Positions 9,362 to 17,145 of a stretch of 64,000 bases of DNA are shown piece after piece. Source of the DNA: an uncultured Clostridia bacterium (GTDB taxonomy: Bacteria > Bacillota > Clostridia > Oscillospirales > Ruminococcaceae). The notes below the pieces were generated by a model, which was not told the DNA's origin, searched no databases, and worked only from the letters and a program-made list of their open reading frames with translations. Location of the stretch: the NCBI GenBank assembly GCA_947625735.1, contig CANQPL010000001.1:1-64000 (forward strand), read 5' to 3'. The position numbers and the translations under genes are program-made. Position 1 is the stretch's first letter; every line of letters begins with the position of its first letter.

Positions 9362-10507
9362 TTGAAAATAGCATTGAATATCCAGCCCGTTCTTCACAGC
9401 GGAAAATCGGGCGTTGGTTTCTTTGAGCATGAAATGATAAGGGCGCTTCAAAGGACGGATAAGTCAGATGATTTTTACCTTCAATACTTTGATCTTAAAG
9501 GTACAAAGGAAAATGATGCAAGGGTTTATGAGAAGGATAATTTCCGACTTGCCCCGTGCAGGTGGTTCAACGCCACTGTTTATCTGATGCTCTGGAGCCT
9601 GTTGCCCGTACCATACAGGATCTTTTTTAAGGAAAAGCCCGATATTACTATGTTCTTTAACTATTATCACCCTCCCTTTCCAAGGGGAAAAAGTGTGCTT
9701 GTGGTGTTTGATACGGTGGTAAAGGATTTTCCCGAAACTATGAATTTCAAGACAAAATTCATGCTTGGTCTTACGCTCATGCCATCAATTAAAAGAGCTG
9801 ACAGGATAATTACGACCTCCGAGTACAGCAAGATCAGGATCGTAAAGCATTACGGCTGCGATCCCTGTAAGATAACGGTCATTCCCTGCGCTGCGGACAG
9901 GAAAAAATTTTTCCCCGTCCCTGACAAGGATAAATGCAGGGCAGCCGCAAAAAAGTACGGCGTGGAGGGAGAATATTATCTCTATCTCGGTAATATTGAG
10001 CCGAGGAAAAATATATCACGGCTGATAGAAGCATATTCAATAGCGTTAAAACAACGTACGGACATTCCGAAGCTGGTGCTTGCGGGGATAAAGGCATGGC
10101 AGAGCGATGCCATTTTTTCAAGAGCAAAGGAGCTTGGAATTGACGACCATGTGATATTTACTGGTTATATTGACGATGATGATGTTCCGCTTCTGATGAA
10201 CGGTGCAAAAGCATTTTGTTTTCCCTCTCTTTACGAGGGCTTCGGTATGCCTCCTCTTGAGGCAATGGCGTGCGGAACTCCCGTTATCGTGTCAACAGCC
10301 TCGTCACTTCCCGAGGTAACGGGAGAATGCGGTTTAAAGGCAGATCCCTATGATCCTGATTCCATTGCACGGGCTATGCTTGATATCCTTGATCCCGATG
10401 AGGCAAAGCGGCAGTCCGAAATGGGGATCATTCAGGCGGGAAAATTTTCATGGGATAAAAGTGCCGAAATGCTTTTGAATGTATTTAAGGAGCTTTGCAA
10501 TGAGTAA
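9362..10507 (+). CDS. GT4-family glycosyltransferase
   Basis: A 381-residue GT-B fold glycosyltransferase. The C-terminal donor-binding domain shows [18 protein letters not shown], a [13 protein letters not shown] segment and the retaining-GT4 block [23 protein letters not shown]. The N-terminal half is the acceptor domain. The frame begins at TTG 9362 ([11 protein letters not shown]), one base after the manC stop, so translation is probably coupled; there is no strong Shine-Dalgarno. Being inside the manC-gmd-rmd operon, it probably transfers mannose or D-rhamnose from a GDP donor to a surface glycan. This is inference from context. Confidence 0.88.
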   Translation: MKIALNIQPVLHSGKSGVGFFEHEMIRALQRTDKSDDFYLQYFDLKGTKENDARVYEKDNFRLAPCRWFNATVYLMLWSLLPVPYRIFFKEKPDITMFFNYYHPPFPRGKSVLVVFDTVVKDFPETMNFKTKFMLGLTLMPSIKRADRIITTSEYSKIRIVKHYGCDPCKITVIPCAADRKKFFPVPDKDKCRAAAKKYGVEGEYYLYLGNIEPRKNISRLIEAYSIALKQRTDIPKLVLAGIKAWQSDAIFSRAKELGIDDHVIFTGYIDDDDVPLLMNGAKAFCFPSLYEGFGMPPLEAMACGTPVIVSTASSLPEVTGECGLKADPYDPDSIARAMLDILDPDEAKRQSEMGIIQAGKFSWDKSAEMLLNVFKELCNE

Positions 10508-11618
10508 GCTCAGGATTTTGCAGCTCAACAAGCTGTATTCACCGTGGATAGGCGGAATAGAATCGGTGGCGAAGGAAATTGCCGAGGGTCTTTGCAGTCA
10601 GACTGACATGACGGTTCTTGTCTGTCAGCCGAAGGGTAGGGGAAAAACCGAAACGGTAAATGGCGTAAAGGTCATTCGTTCGGGGAGCATGGGCATAAAA
10701 TTTTCAATGCCCATATCCTTCTCATATCCCTTTCTTGTAAGAAAATATGCAAAGACAGCCGACATCATCATCGTACATGATCCATTTCCGCTGGGCGATC
10801 TGTCCCTGCTGCTATCAGGCTTTAAGGGCAAGGCAGTAGTATGGTGGCACAGTGACATTGTAAAGCAAAAAACGCTGAAAAAGCTCATATCTCCCATTAT
10901 ACACGGGGTACTGAAAAGGGCAGATGCTATTTTTACCACATCGCAGAAATATATCGGCGGTTCAGAATACATTTCACGGTACAGGGAAAAATGCAGGATA
11001 ATCCCTTATGGGATAGATGTGGACGAGTATATGTCTGTAAAACAAGAGCCTATTCTTACCGGAAAGCTGGACGACAAAAATAATGTTAAGATGCTTTTTG
11101 TGGGGAGACTTGTCTACTATAAGGGAGCTGATGTTCTTATACGGGCGTTTGAAAATGTATGTGGAGCGGAGCTTTTTATCGTAGGCACGGGTGCCGATGA
11201 GCAGGAGCTTAAAGCTGACGCCAAAAAAAGCGGCGACAGGATCCATTTTCTTGGCAGACTTTCCGACAGAGAGTTAAAATGCGCTTTTGCCGACTGTGAC
11301 GTGTTTGTTTTTCCCTCGGTGGAGAAAAGCGAAGCCTTCGGTATCGTTCAGCTTGAGGCTATGGTCTACGGAAAACCCGTAATAAATACCGATCTTGATA
11401 CGAGCGTTCCCTATGTGAGCGTACATGGAGAAACGGGTCTTACCGTTCCCCCCGGAGATGCTGCGGCTCTTGGAAAGGCAATGAGTACTCTTGCTGATGA
11501 TAAGCAGCTCAGAGAGAAACTGGGAAAAAATGGAAGAAAAAGAGTAGACGAACAGTTTACTTTAGATATAATGCTTGAAAAAGCAGTCAGAGAATTTCAC
11601 AATTTATTGGAGGTATAA
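10500..11618 (+). CDS. GT4-family glycosyltransferase
   Basis: A 372-residue glycosyltransferase of the GT4 family. The N-terminal domain begins [19 protein letters not shown] with a glycine-rich acceptor loop. The C-terminal donor domain has LFVGRLVYYKGADVLIRAF, HFLGRLSDRELK and FPSVEKSEAFGIVQLEAMVYGKPVI, with the catalytic-type Glu pair. ATG 10500 lies inside the end of the previous gene (8-bp overlap) and is served by AAGGAG at 10488-10493; the longer frame from 10479 is not preferred. It probably adds a second sugar to the same glycan as the preceding enzyme. Linkage and acceptor cannot be read from sequence. Confidence 0.88.
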   Translation: MSKLRILQLNKLYSPWIGGIESVAKEIAEGLCSQTDMTVLVCQPKGRGKTETVNGVKVIRSGSMGIKFSMPISFSYPFLVRKYAKTADIIIVHDPFPLGDLSLLLSGFKGKAVVWWHSDIVKQKTLKKLISPIIHGVLKRADAIFTTSQKYIGGSEYISRYREKCRIIPYGIDVDEYMSVKQEPILTGKLDDKNNVKMLFVGRLVYYKGADVLIRAFENVCGAELFIVGTGADEQELKADAKKSGDRIHFLGRLSDRELKCAFADCDVFVFPSVEKSEAFGIVQLEAMVYGKPVINTDLDTSVPYVSVHGETGLTVPPGDAAALGKAMSTLADDKQLREKLGKNGRKRVDEQFTLDIMLEKAVREFHNLLEV

Positions 11619-11621
11619 AAA

Positions 11622-12671
11622 ATGAAAAGAGCGCTTATAACAGGTATTACAGGACAGGACGGCTCCTATCTGGCGGAGCTTCTCCTTGAAAATGGGTATG
11701 AGGTCTACGGACTTGTAAGACGCAAATCAAGACTTGATTTCGGCAATCTTGAGGGAACTGCCGCAAAGGAGAAAATCAACTTTATTTTCGGCGACATTAC
11801 CGATATGGCTGCCATGATCTCAGCAGTAAAGGAAGCTCAGCCCGATGAAGTCTATAACCTTGCTGCTATGTCCTTTGTCGCACAGTCCTTTAAAGAGCCT
11901 GTGGCAAGTGCCAACATAACGGGTGTGGCGGCTGCAAATATTCTTGAAGCTATACGCACAGTAAAGCCTGACGCAAAATATTATCAGGCAAGCACCTCGG
12001 AGATGTTCGGCGGCTGCATTGAGGATCAGGGAGAGAATTTTAACGGATATAATGAGCAATCCTTTTTCCACCCACGCAGCCCATACGGAGTTGCAAAGCT
12101 CTACGCTCATTGGATCACAAGAAACTACCGTGAGGGTTACGGAATGTTTGCCTGCTCGGGTATACTTTTCAACCATGAGAGCGAGAGAAGGGGACATGAA
12201 TTTGTAACAAGAAAGATAACCGATGCCGCTGCAAGGATAAGCCTTGGAGTTTTGGATCATCTGGAGCTTGGAAATATGGACGCAAAGCGTGACTGGGGAC
12301 ATTCCAAGGACTATGTCAGAGCAATGTGGCTCATGCTTCAGCAGAGCAAGCCCGAGGATTATGTTATCGCTTCTCATGAAACTCATACTGTAAGAGAATT
12401 TGTAGAGCTGTCCTTTAAGGCAGTCGGCATAGATATCAAGTGGAACGGTTCGGGTGTTGATGAGACGGGTATTGATGCAGCAACGGGAAAAACTATCGTA
12501 AAGATCAATCCGAAATTCTATCGTCCCGCAGAGGTAGATCTGCTTCTCGGAGATCCCTCAAAGGCTGAAAAGGAGCTTGGCTGGGAAAGGGAGATATCCT
12601 TCCCCATGTTGGTTGAGCGAATGGTCAGAAACGATCTGGAGCTTGTAAAAAAAGAAACAGCAGGAAAGTAA
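11622..12671 (+). CDS. gmd: GDP-mannose 4,6-dehydratase
   Basis: A 349-residue extended short-chain dehydrogenase that turns GDP-mannose into GDP-4-keto-6-deoxymannose. The NADP-binding motif is TGITGQDGSYLAELLLENGY at the N terminus, and the catalytic STSEMFG and YGVAKLYAHW (YxxxK) motifs are present. The C-terminal YVIASHETHTVREFVE and FYRPAEVDLLLGDP blocks are diagnostic of Gmd rather than of other sugar dehydratases. GGAGG upstream and ATG 11622 follow the previous stop by 3 bp. The product is the substrate for the reductase encoded next. Confidence 0.95.
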   Translation: MKRALITGITGQDGSYLAELLLENGYEVYGLVRRKSRLDFGNLEGTAAKEKINFIFGDITDMAAMISAVKEAQPDEVYNLAAMSFVAQSFKEPVASANITGVAAANILEAIRTVKPDAKYYQASTSEMFGGCIEDQGENFNGYNEQSFFHPRSPYGVAKLYAHWITRNYREGYGMFACSGILFNHESERRGHEFVTRKITDAAARISLGVLDHLELGNMDAKRDWGHSKDYVRAMWLMLQQSKPEDYVIASHETHTVREFVELSFKAVGIDIKWNGSGVDETGIDAATGKTIVKINPKFYRPAEVDLLLGDPSKAEKELGWEREISFPMLVERMVRNDLELVKKETAGK

Positions 12672-12687
12672 TTCGGGAGTGATGACA

Positions 12688-13638
12688 TTGAAAGCATTGG
12701 TTATCGGTGCGGGAGGTTTTGTAGGAGGCTATCTTATAAATGAGCTTCTTTCCCGAGGGTATGACGTGTGTGCAACTAAGCTCAAAAACGAAAAAATATT
12801 CTTCTATGGAGGAGCAAGGGGAGAGGTCACCGAAAGAGAACTTGATATTCTGAATCAGCAGGCAATCGAAAAACTTCTTTCTGAGGAAAAGCCCGGATAT
12901 ATTTTTCATCTTGCGGCACAAAGCTCTGTGGCAGTTTCATGGAAAAAACCTGCACTGACGGCAGATATCAACATCAAGGGCTGTATAAATCTGCTTGAAA
13001 CCGTAAGACAAACGGGAATATCCGCAAGGATACTGCTTATCGGCTCCAGCGAGGAGTACGGACGGGCGCAGAACCGCAGCACTCCCGTAGATGAATCGGT
13101 GGTATGCGAGCCTGCAAACATATATGCGGTAAGCAAGCTTACTCAGAATATGATCGGCAGACTTTATTCGGAGGCTTACGGAATGGAGATAGTTTCGGTA
13201 AGAGCCTTTAATCACATAGGACCCGGTCAGCTCCCTCAGTTTGTTGCTGCGGATTTTTGTCATCAGGCAGCCCTTATAAGCAAAGGAAAGCAGGAGCCTG
13301 TTATACGTGTGGGAAATCTTTCCGCAAAAAGGGATTTTACGGACGTGCGTGATATTGTGAGAGCTTACTCGGAGCTGGCATTAAACGGCAAAAGCGGAGA
13401 AACATATAATGTAGGAAGCGGAAATGCCGTTATGATAAAGGATATCCTTGACAGGATATGCAGATTGTCAGCAGCGGATATAACTGTGGAAACAGACCCC
13501 GCAAAATTCCGTCCTGTGGACGTTCCTTATATTGCGGCGGATATTACAAAGATAAAAAGGGATACGAGCTGGCAGCCCCTGATAGAGCTTGACCGCTCAC
13601 TGTCGGATATTTTTGATTATTTCATGTCTGAGATATAA
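12688..13638 (+). CDS. rmd: GDP-4-keto-6-deoxy-D-mannose reductase
   Basis: A 316-residue NAD(P)-dependent SDR most like Rmd, which reduces the Gmd product to GDP-D-rhamnose. The N-terminal motif is VIGAGGFVGGYL, the catalytic region has LLIGSSEEYG and YAVSKLTQNMI (YxxxK), and RAFNHIGPGQLPQFVAADF resembles Rmd. Rmd fits better than GDP-fucose synthase (Fcl) or epimerases, but this is by eye. Start choice: GGGAG at 12675-12679 is eight bases before a TTG at 12688, giving MKALVIGAGG; the GTG at 12679 and ATG at 12682 are too close to the site. It is the last gene of the operon and a terminator follows. Confidence 0.82.
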   Translation: MKALVIGAGGFVGGYLINELLSRGYDVCATKLKNEKIFFYGGARGEVTERELDILNQQAIEKLLSEEKPGYIFHLAAQSSVAVSWKKPALTADINIKGCINLLETVRQTGISARILLIGSSEEYGRAQNRSTPVDESVVCEPANIYAVSKLTQNMIGRLYSEAYGMEIVSVRAFNHIGPGQLPQFVAADFCHQAALISKGKQEPVIRVGNLSAKRDFTDVRDIVRAYSELALNGKSGETYNVGSGNAVMIKDILDRICRLSAADITVETDPAKFRPVDVPYIAADITKIKRDTSWQPLIELDRSLSDIFDYFMSEI

Positions 13639-13670
13639 GACTTTAACGCACAAAAATACCTTAAATTATA

Positions 13671-13702
13671 CAGAGGCTGTCAGTAATGGCAGCCTCTGTT
13701 CT
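13671..13702 (+). terminator. terminator of GDP-rhamnose operon
   Basis: Stem cagaggctg/cagcctctg (13671-13679 with 13690-13698) followed by ttcttt. Confidence 0.7.
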
Positions 13703-13862
13703 TTATCATGCCCGCAGATACGGGGTCTTATATACCCGACAGGCTCTTGTTTGCAAAAATGGGAGAATATAACTATCCTCATGCATATGCAGACAGTAGC
13801 TTTGTAACGGAATTTTTATAATTTGTAATTATTTTGTAGCCAAATTGATACAGATTTTTTTG

Positions 13863-13891
13863 TTGAAATATGGCAAAATAGATGTTATAAT
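13863..13891 (+). promoter_or_regulatory. sigma-A promoter of SEDS gene
   Basis: TTGAAA (13863-13868), 17 bp, TATAAT (13886-13891), with TG at 13883-13884 (extended -10). Confidence 0.75.
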
Positions 13892-13922
13892 AAAAAGGGG
13901 ATAGTTACCGCGTCCCCTTTTT
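13892..13922 (+). terminator. terminator-like hairpin at the transcript 5' end
   Basis: Stem aaaaagggga/tccccttttt (13892-13901 with 13913-13922) lies directly after the -10. The expected start point falls in the left arm, so the transcript could begin with a GGGG...CCCC hairpin followed by a U-run. It may be a 5' stabilising hairpin or an early terminator. Confidence 0.45.
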
Positions 13923-14059
13923 ATTATCATACTGATCGGAGAGCTTTAAAACCGTAAGCACTTTTTGTAACGCCGTAAGCGGCATCTGCACGATCGGATA
14001 TGAAATGAAGGATACTGTCTTTCCTGCTTTTGAGGGGCAGTGCTTCGGGAGGAAGGATT

Positions 14060-15205
14060 TTGAAAACAATTTTCGGATATATCCATCGGTATTTTAAGAA
14101 AATGGATAAATCTCTTTTCCTTGCAGCCGCTGCCTTGTCTGTTTTCGGAGTGGTGCTTCTTTACTCCATATGGATAAACGGTGCAGCAAGCATTGAGGTG
14201 ACAAGCGGACTTTATAAACGGCAGGCGGCTGCTGTGGCTGCGGGCTGGGTCATTGCTGCGGTGCTTTCGGCTATGGACTACAATAAATTTATAAAGCTCT
14301 GGGTACTTTATGCGCCTGTTGCACTTATATTATCACTTCTGACGCTTACCTCTCTCGGAGATACGGTTATGGTAGACGATCAAAGAGGCTGGCTTGATCT
14401 GGGATTTATTTCTATCCAGCCCTCTGAACTTTTAAAAATAGCTTTTGTCACTACCTTTGCTCTTCATCTTTCAAAGGTTGGGGACAAGATCAACCGTTTT
14501 TCCAATGTTGTGCTGCTTTGTATCCATGCGGGGATACCGCTGTTTGCGGTGCTTCTTCAGGGAGATGACGGAACAGCTTGTGTATTTGCTCTTATTTTTG
14601 TGATCATGATGTTTTCGGCAGGCATATCATTGATTTATATCCTGCCGTGTCTTGCCGCTCTGCCTGTGATTCTTTACTTTGCATGGACGAGAGTTATGAG
14701 CTATGATCAGCAGATGCGTTTCCGTGTGCTTTTTGACAGTGAGCTTGACCCCTCGGGAATAGGCTATCATCAGCGGGTGAGCAAAATGGCTCTCGGCTCG
14801 GGAAGAATATTCGGCAAAGGACTTTTCGGAGAGAATTATGTTATTGTTCCCGAAGCACCAAATGACTTTATTTTTTCCTATGTCGGACAGTGCTTCGGAT
14901 TTATCGGCTGTGTTTCTGTGATCGTTGTGCTTGCATACATCTGTCTGAAAATGCTTGCGGATTCACGTATAGCTAAGGATCCTTTAGGCAAAATGCTTTG
15001 CGTGGGAGTCTATGCTATGGTAAGTGTCCATAGTATCGTAAACATAGGCATGGTTGTCGGGGCAAGCCCTGTTATCGGTGTACCCCTGCCGTTTCTTAGT
15101 CAGGGAGGCACCTCTGCACTGTCAATGTATATCGGTATCGGGATAGTGATGAGTGTATATTCCCATTCCGAAAAGAAATACAGAGTTTTTTATGACGGGG
15201 ATTAG
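14060..15205 (+). CDS. SEDS-family cell-wall polymerase (FtsW/RodA/SpoVE)
   Basis: A 381-residue integral membrane protein with about ten hydrophobic segments, of the SEDS family that polymerises lipid II together with a class B PBP. Diagnostic pieces are GWLDLGFISIQPSELLKIAFV and the C-terminal GVPLPFLSQGGTSALSMYIGIGIVMS. The sequence looks closer to RodA than to FtsW, but I would not fix the symbol by eye; no partner PBP or mre genes are adjacent. The frame is open from 14030, but GGGAGG at 14047-14052 sits seven bases from the TTG at 14060, giving MKTIFGYIHRYFKK. Its end overlaps the convergent lipoprotein gene by 4 bp. Confidence 0.88.
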   Translation: MKTIFGYIHRYFKKMDKSLFLAAAALSVFGVVLLYSIWINGAASIEVTSGLYKRQAAAVAAGWVIAAVLSAMDYNKFIKLWVLYAPVALILSLLTLTSLGDTVMVDDQRGWLDLGFISIQPSELLKIAFVTTFALHLSKVGDKINRFSNVVLLCIHAGIPLFAVLLQGDDGTACVFALIFVIMMFSAGISLIYILPCLAALPVILYFAWTRVMSYDQQMRFRVLFDSELDPSGIGYHQRVSKMALGSGRIFGKGLFGENYVIVPEAPNDFIFSYVGQCFGFIGCVSVIVVLAYICLKMLADSRIAKDPLGKMLCVGVYAMVSVHSIVNIGMVVGASPVIGVPLPFLSQGGTSALSMYIGIGIVMSVYSHSEKKYRVFYDGD

Positions 15206-15930
15206 TAAGGCATCAGCATAAGGTCTCCGTCTGCTGCCCAGTCATATTCGGGGATATAAGGCTCTGTGTCCGCATAGGGGACAGGCATAACAGGCTCCCC
15301 GTTTACGGGTATAAGGGATATTTCCAGATCGTCTGATATTATTACAGCATATTCTCTGAGAATTATTCCCTCATTTCCGTTTTCCGATATGATTATATTG
15401 TCTTTTCCGGGGGACAATGCCTGAAAATATAAGGTAGATGAGGTGGACTCGTCCTCAAGGAGCTTTAGTTTATCATAGCTTACCGTGCAGTCAAGAAAAT
15501 TATCGCCTACACTTATGGATATTATGTCTCCGATAGCTTCCGTAATGGTGGGAGTTTTAAAACATTCCTCTGTGAAGATCTCCCCATCATCAATGGCGGC
15601 ATCGTAAGCATCATTCTCCGCAGCTGTTCCGCTTTCTTCTGCGTGCTTTTCTGTATCAGCGGCAAAAGATAGGAGTGTTTCATACGGAACTGTTTCGGCT
15701 TCGGTGACATCTTCCGCGGTTTTTTCGGCGGCAGCACTTGTATTTTCCGGGGTTGTCTGAGTGGCGGAAGAGGTTTTTTCGGGCAAGCTCGTTACCGAAG
15801 TCGTCTGCTCTGTTAATATAAGGACAGGATCGTCTGTCTGAGCTGCGGGTATGTTCTTTTCCTCTTTGCAGCCCGTCAGAAGTGTGAGTGCGGTAAGAAA
15901 TGCAGCATTTATAATTGACATTCTGTTCAT
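15202..15930 (-). CDS. hypothetical lipoprotein
   Basis: A 242-residue protein with a lipoprotein signal: a hydrophobic stretch ending in LTLLTGC, so Cys21 should be lipidated. Residues 25-110 are low-complexity, rich in Thr, Ser, Glu and Ala, and probably a flexible spacer. The C-terminal 130 residues contain a predicted beta-rich segment (GDIISISVGDNFLDCTVSYDKL and the following AVIISDDLEISLIPV) that could be an immunoglobulin-like fold; I cannot place it in a family. AAAGGAAG precedes the ATG at 15930. It is monocistronic and convergent with the SEDS gene. Function unknown, probably surface-exposed. Confidence 0.7.
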   Translation of the reverse strand: MNRMSIINAAFLTALTLLTGCKEEKNIPAAQTDDPVLILTEQTTSVTSLPEKTSSATQTTPENTSAAAEKTAEDVTEAETVPYETLLSFAADTEKHAEESGTAAENDAYDAAIDDGEIFTEECFKTPTITEAIGDIISISVGDNFLDCTVSYDKLKLLEDESTSSTLYFQALSPGKDNIIISENGNEGIILREYAVIISDDLEISLIPVNGEPVMPVPYADTEPYIPEYDWAADGDLMLMPY

Positions 15931-16093
15931 GATTTTTCTTCCTTTCTTTAATGGTTGATATGATCTTCTTTATAATAAAACAATCTATGGGTATAAAAAA
16001 TCTCATTTTTTAAATAAATTTACGGTAATGACACAAAAAATTCATGTTCATAAAAAAGTTACATTTTTATTTGTTATTTTGCTGAAAAAAACC

Positions 16094-16137
16094 TTTACAA
16101 ATTGTAAGTTATGTTATATACTTTACTATGGGTAAAG
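16094..16137 (+). promoter_or_regulatory. promoter with two operator-like palindromes
   Basis: TTTACA (16094-16099), 17 bp, TATACT (16117-16122). The palindrome TTACAA-A-TTGTAA (16095-16107) covers the -35, and CTTTAC-n5-GTAAAG (16121-16137) overlaps the -10 and start point. The arrangement suggests autoregulation by the XRE repressor encoded 50 bp downstream. Confidence 0.55.
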
Positions 16138-16187
16138 AATTTTTGCTACAAAGTCAGAGACTAAAAATGAGAGTCGGAGGTGCTTGT

Positions 16188-16865
16188 GTGAATACGGATT
16201 TTCCCCGTATAATTACTCTTTTGCGCAAAGAGAGAAATATCAGTCAGAAGCAGGCAGCAGCCGACCTCGGCGTTTCTCAGGCTTTGCTTTCCCATTACGA
16301 AAAGGGTATAAGAGAATGCGGACTTGATTTTCTTGTCAAGACTGCCGATTACTACAATGTATCCTGTGATTATCTTCTCGGCAGGAGCGCCGAGCCTAAC
16401 GGCAGGGCGGATATTCCTGCGCCTGTACATGAGAACGGGGGAGGGGAACAGCCCCTTTCGGGTATGCAGAAGATTGTTTCTGATTCCGAGAGGCTTGTTT
16501 TTTCCATGCTTAAACGGCTGGGAGACAGCGCACTGGAAAGAGCGGTATGCGAATATCTAAGCCTTGCGGTATACAGGATATTCAGAGTGCTTTATTCGGC
16601 AAATCCCAAAAATGACCGAAGATTTTTCACGGTAAGCTCTGCTGCCGCAGACAGCTTTGCCTTGTCTGCCATGGAGATAAAAAAAGCCCGTGCAGAGCAG
16701 CTTTGTGCCGAAGGAAAAATGCAGGATATTTCCATTACCACAAATTCCATTTCGCTGGATTATCCCGAGTATGCCTCATCTCTGCTCAACGGCATCAAGC
16801 AGTGTGAAGGTACTGTAAGTGTACTCACCTCTGCCGAAAATGGTGTACAAGGCGGAGGAGGATAA
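16188..16865 (+). CDS. XRE-family transcriptional regulator
   Basis: A 225-residue regulator. Residues 5-62 form a classical HTH_3 domain (IITLLRKERNISQKQAAADL, then GVSQALLSHYEKGIRECGLDF and VSCDYLLGRS). The C-terminal 150 residues are of unknown type and contain two helical-looking stretches (SDSERLVFSMLKRLG and AVCEYLSLAVYRIFRVLY). CGGAGG at 16175-16180 is seven bases from the GTG at 16188; the frame is open from 16128 but that start lacks a site. Two palindromes at its own promoter suggest self-control. It is not near phage genes, so a host regulator is more likely than a prophage repressor. Confidence 0.8.
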   Translation: MNTDFPRIITLLRKERNISQKQAAADLGVSQALLSHYEKGIRECGLDFLVKTADYYNVSCDYLLGRSAEPNGRADIPAPVHENGGGEQPLSGMQKIVSDSERLVFSMLKRLGDSALERAVCEYLSLAVYRIFRVLYSANPKNDRRFFTVSSAAADSFALSAMEIKKARAEQLCAEGKMQDISITTNSISLDYPEYASSLLNGIKQCEGTVSVLTSAENGVQGGGG

Positions 16866-16868
16866 ATA

Positions 16869-16900
16869 AAAAACGCTTTTCACAAGGAAAAAGCGTTTTT
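16869..16900. terminator. bidirectional terminator
   Basis: Perfect 12-bp stem aaaaacgctttt/aaaagcgttttt (16869-16880 with 16889-16900). It has A-runs and T-runs on both sides, so it can serve the XRE gene on plus and the tRNA on minus. Confidence 0.85.
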
Positions 16901-16906
16901 AAAGTA

Positions 16907-16979
16907 AGCTTGTGACGGGACTCGAACCTGCGACCTGCGCATTACGAATGCGCTGCACTACCAACTGTGCTACACAAGC
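16907..16979 (-). tRNA. tRNA-Thr (anticodon CGT)
   Basis: On the minus strand the sequence folds as a cloverleaf. The acceptor stem is GCTTGTG/CACAAGC, the D-arm is AGCACAGTTGGTAGTGC, the anticodon stem GCGCA/TGCGC carries the 7-nt loop TTCGTAA, and the T-arm contains GGTTCGAGTCC. The loop places CGT at positions 34-36, which reads ACG (Thr). 73 nt; the CCA end is not encoded. Confidence 0.93.
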
Positions 16980-17104
16980 CCAAATAACATATTTATTATA
17001 CAACATCTTTACTCATATGTCAAGGGGTTTTCGGAAAATTTTGATTTTTTTACATATTGACAAAAAAATTTATCTATGCAGTATATGAATTATTCATGAA
17101 GTTA

Positions 17105-17113
17105 TGTTATAAT
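17105..17113 (+). promoter_or_regulatory. extended -10 promoter
   Basis: TGTTATAAT (17105-17113) about 30 bases before the next start codon. A TTGACA at 17057-17062 is too far away for this -10 but could pair with GTATAT at 17081-17086. Confidence 0.5.
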
Positions 17114-17145
17114 TATGAAGGAAAGAAAAATTACGGAGGTTAGTC

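Larger units (their letters stand above)
13639..14059. other. intergenic region before the SEDS gene
   Basis: This 421-bp stretch holds the operon terminator (13671-13702), a strong sigma-A promoter (13863-13891) with a hairpin at its start site (13892-13922), and about 140 nt of leader. The leader contains the octamer ccgtaagc twice and GATCGG twice. I do not recognise a known riboswitch in it. Confidence 0.55.

Noticed and set aside
11820..12386. 188-codon minus-strand frame inside gmd
   Set aside because: It is a shadow of gmd, with no domain or start site.
13892..14059. Possible riboswitch in the SEDS leader (repeated ccgtaagc and GATCGG)
   Set aside because: No c-di-GMP, c-di-AMP or other known aptamer core could be matched by eye, and the repeats are short.
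16907..16979. tRNA-Thr as an integration hot spot
   Set aside because: Its 3' end is next to a terminator and the XRE gene, with no duplicated tRNA fragment or integrase.
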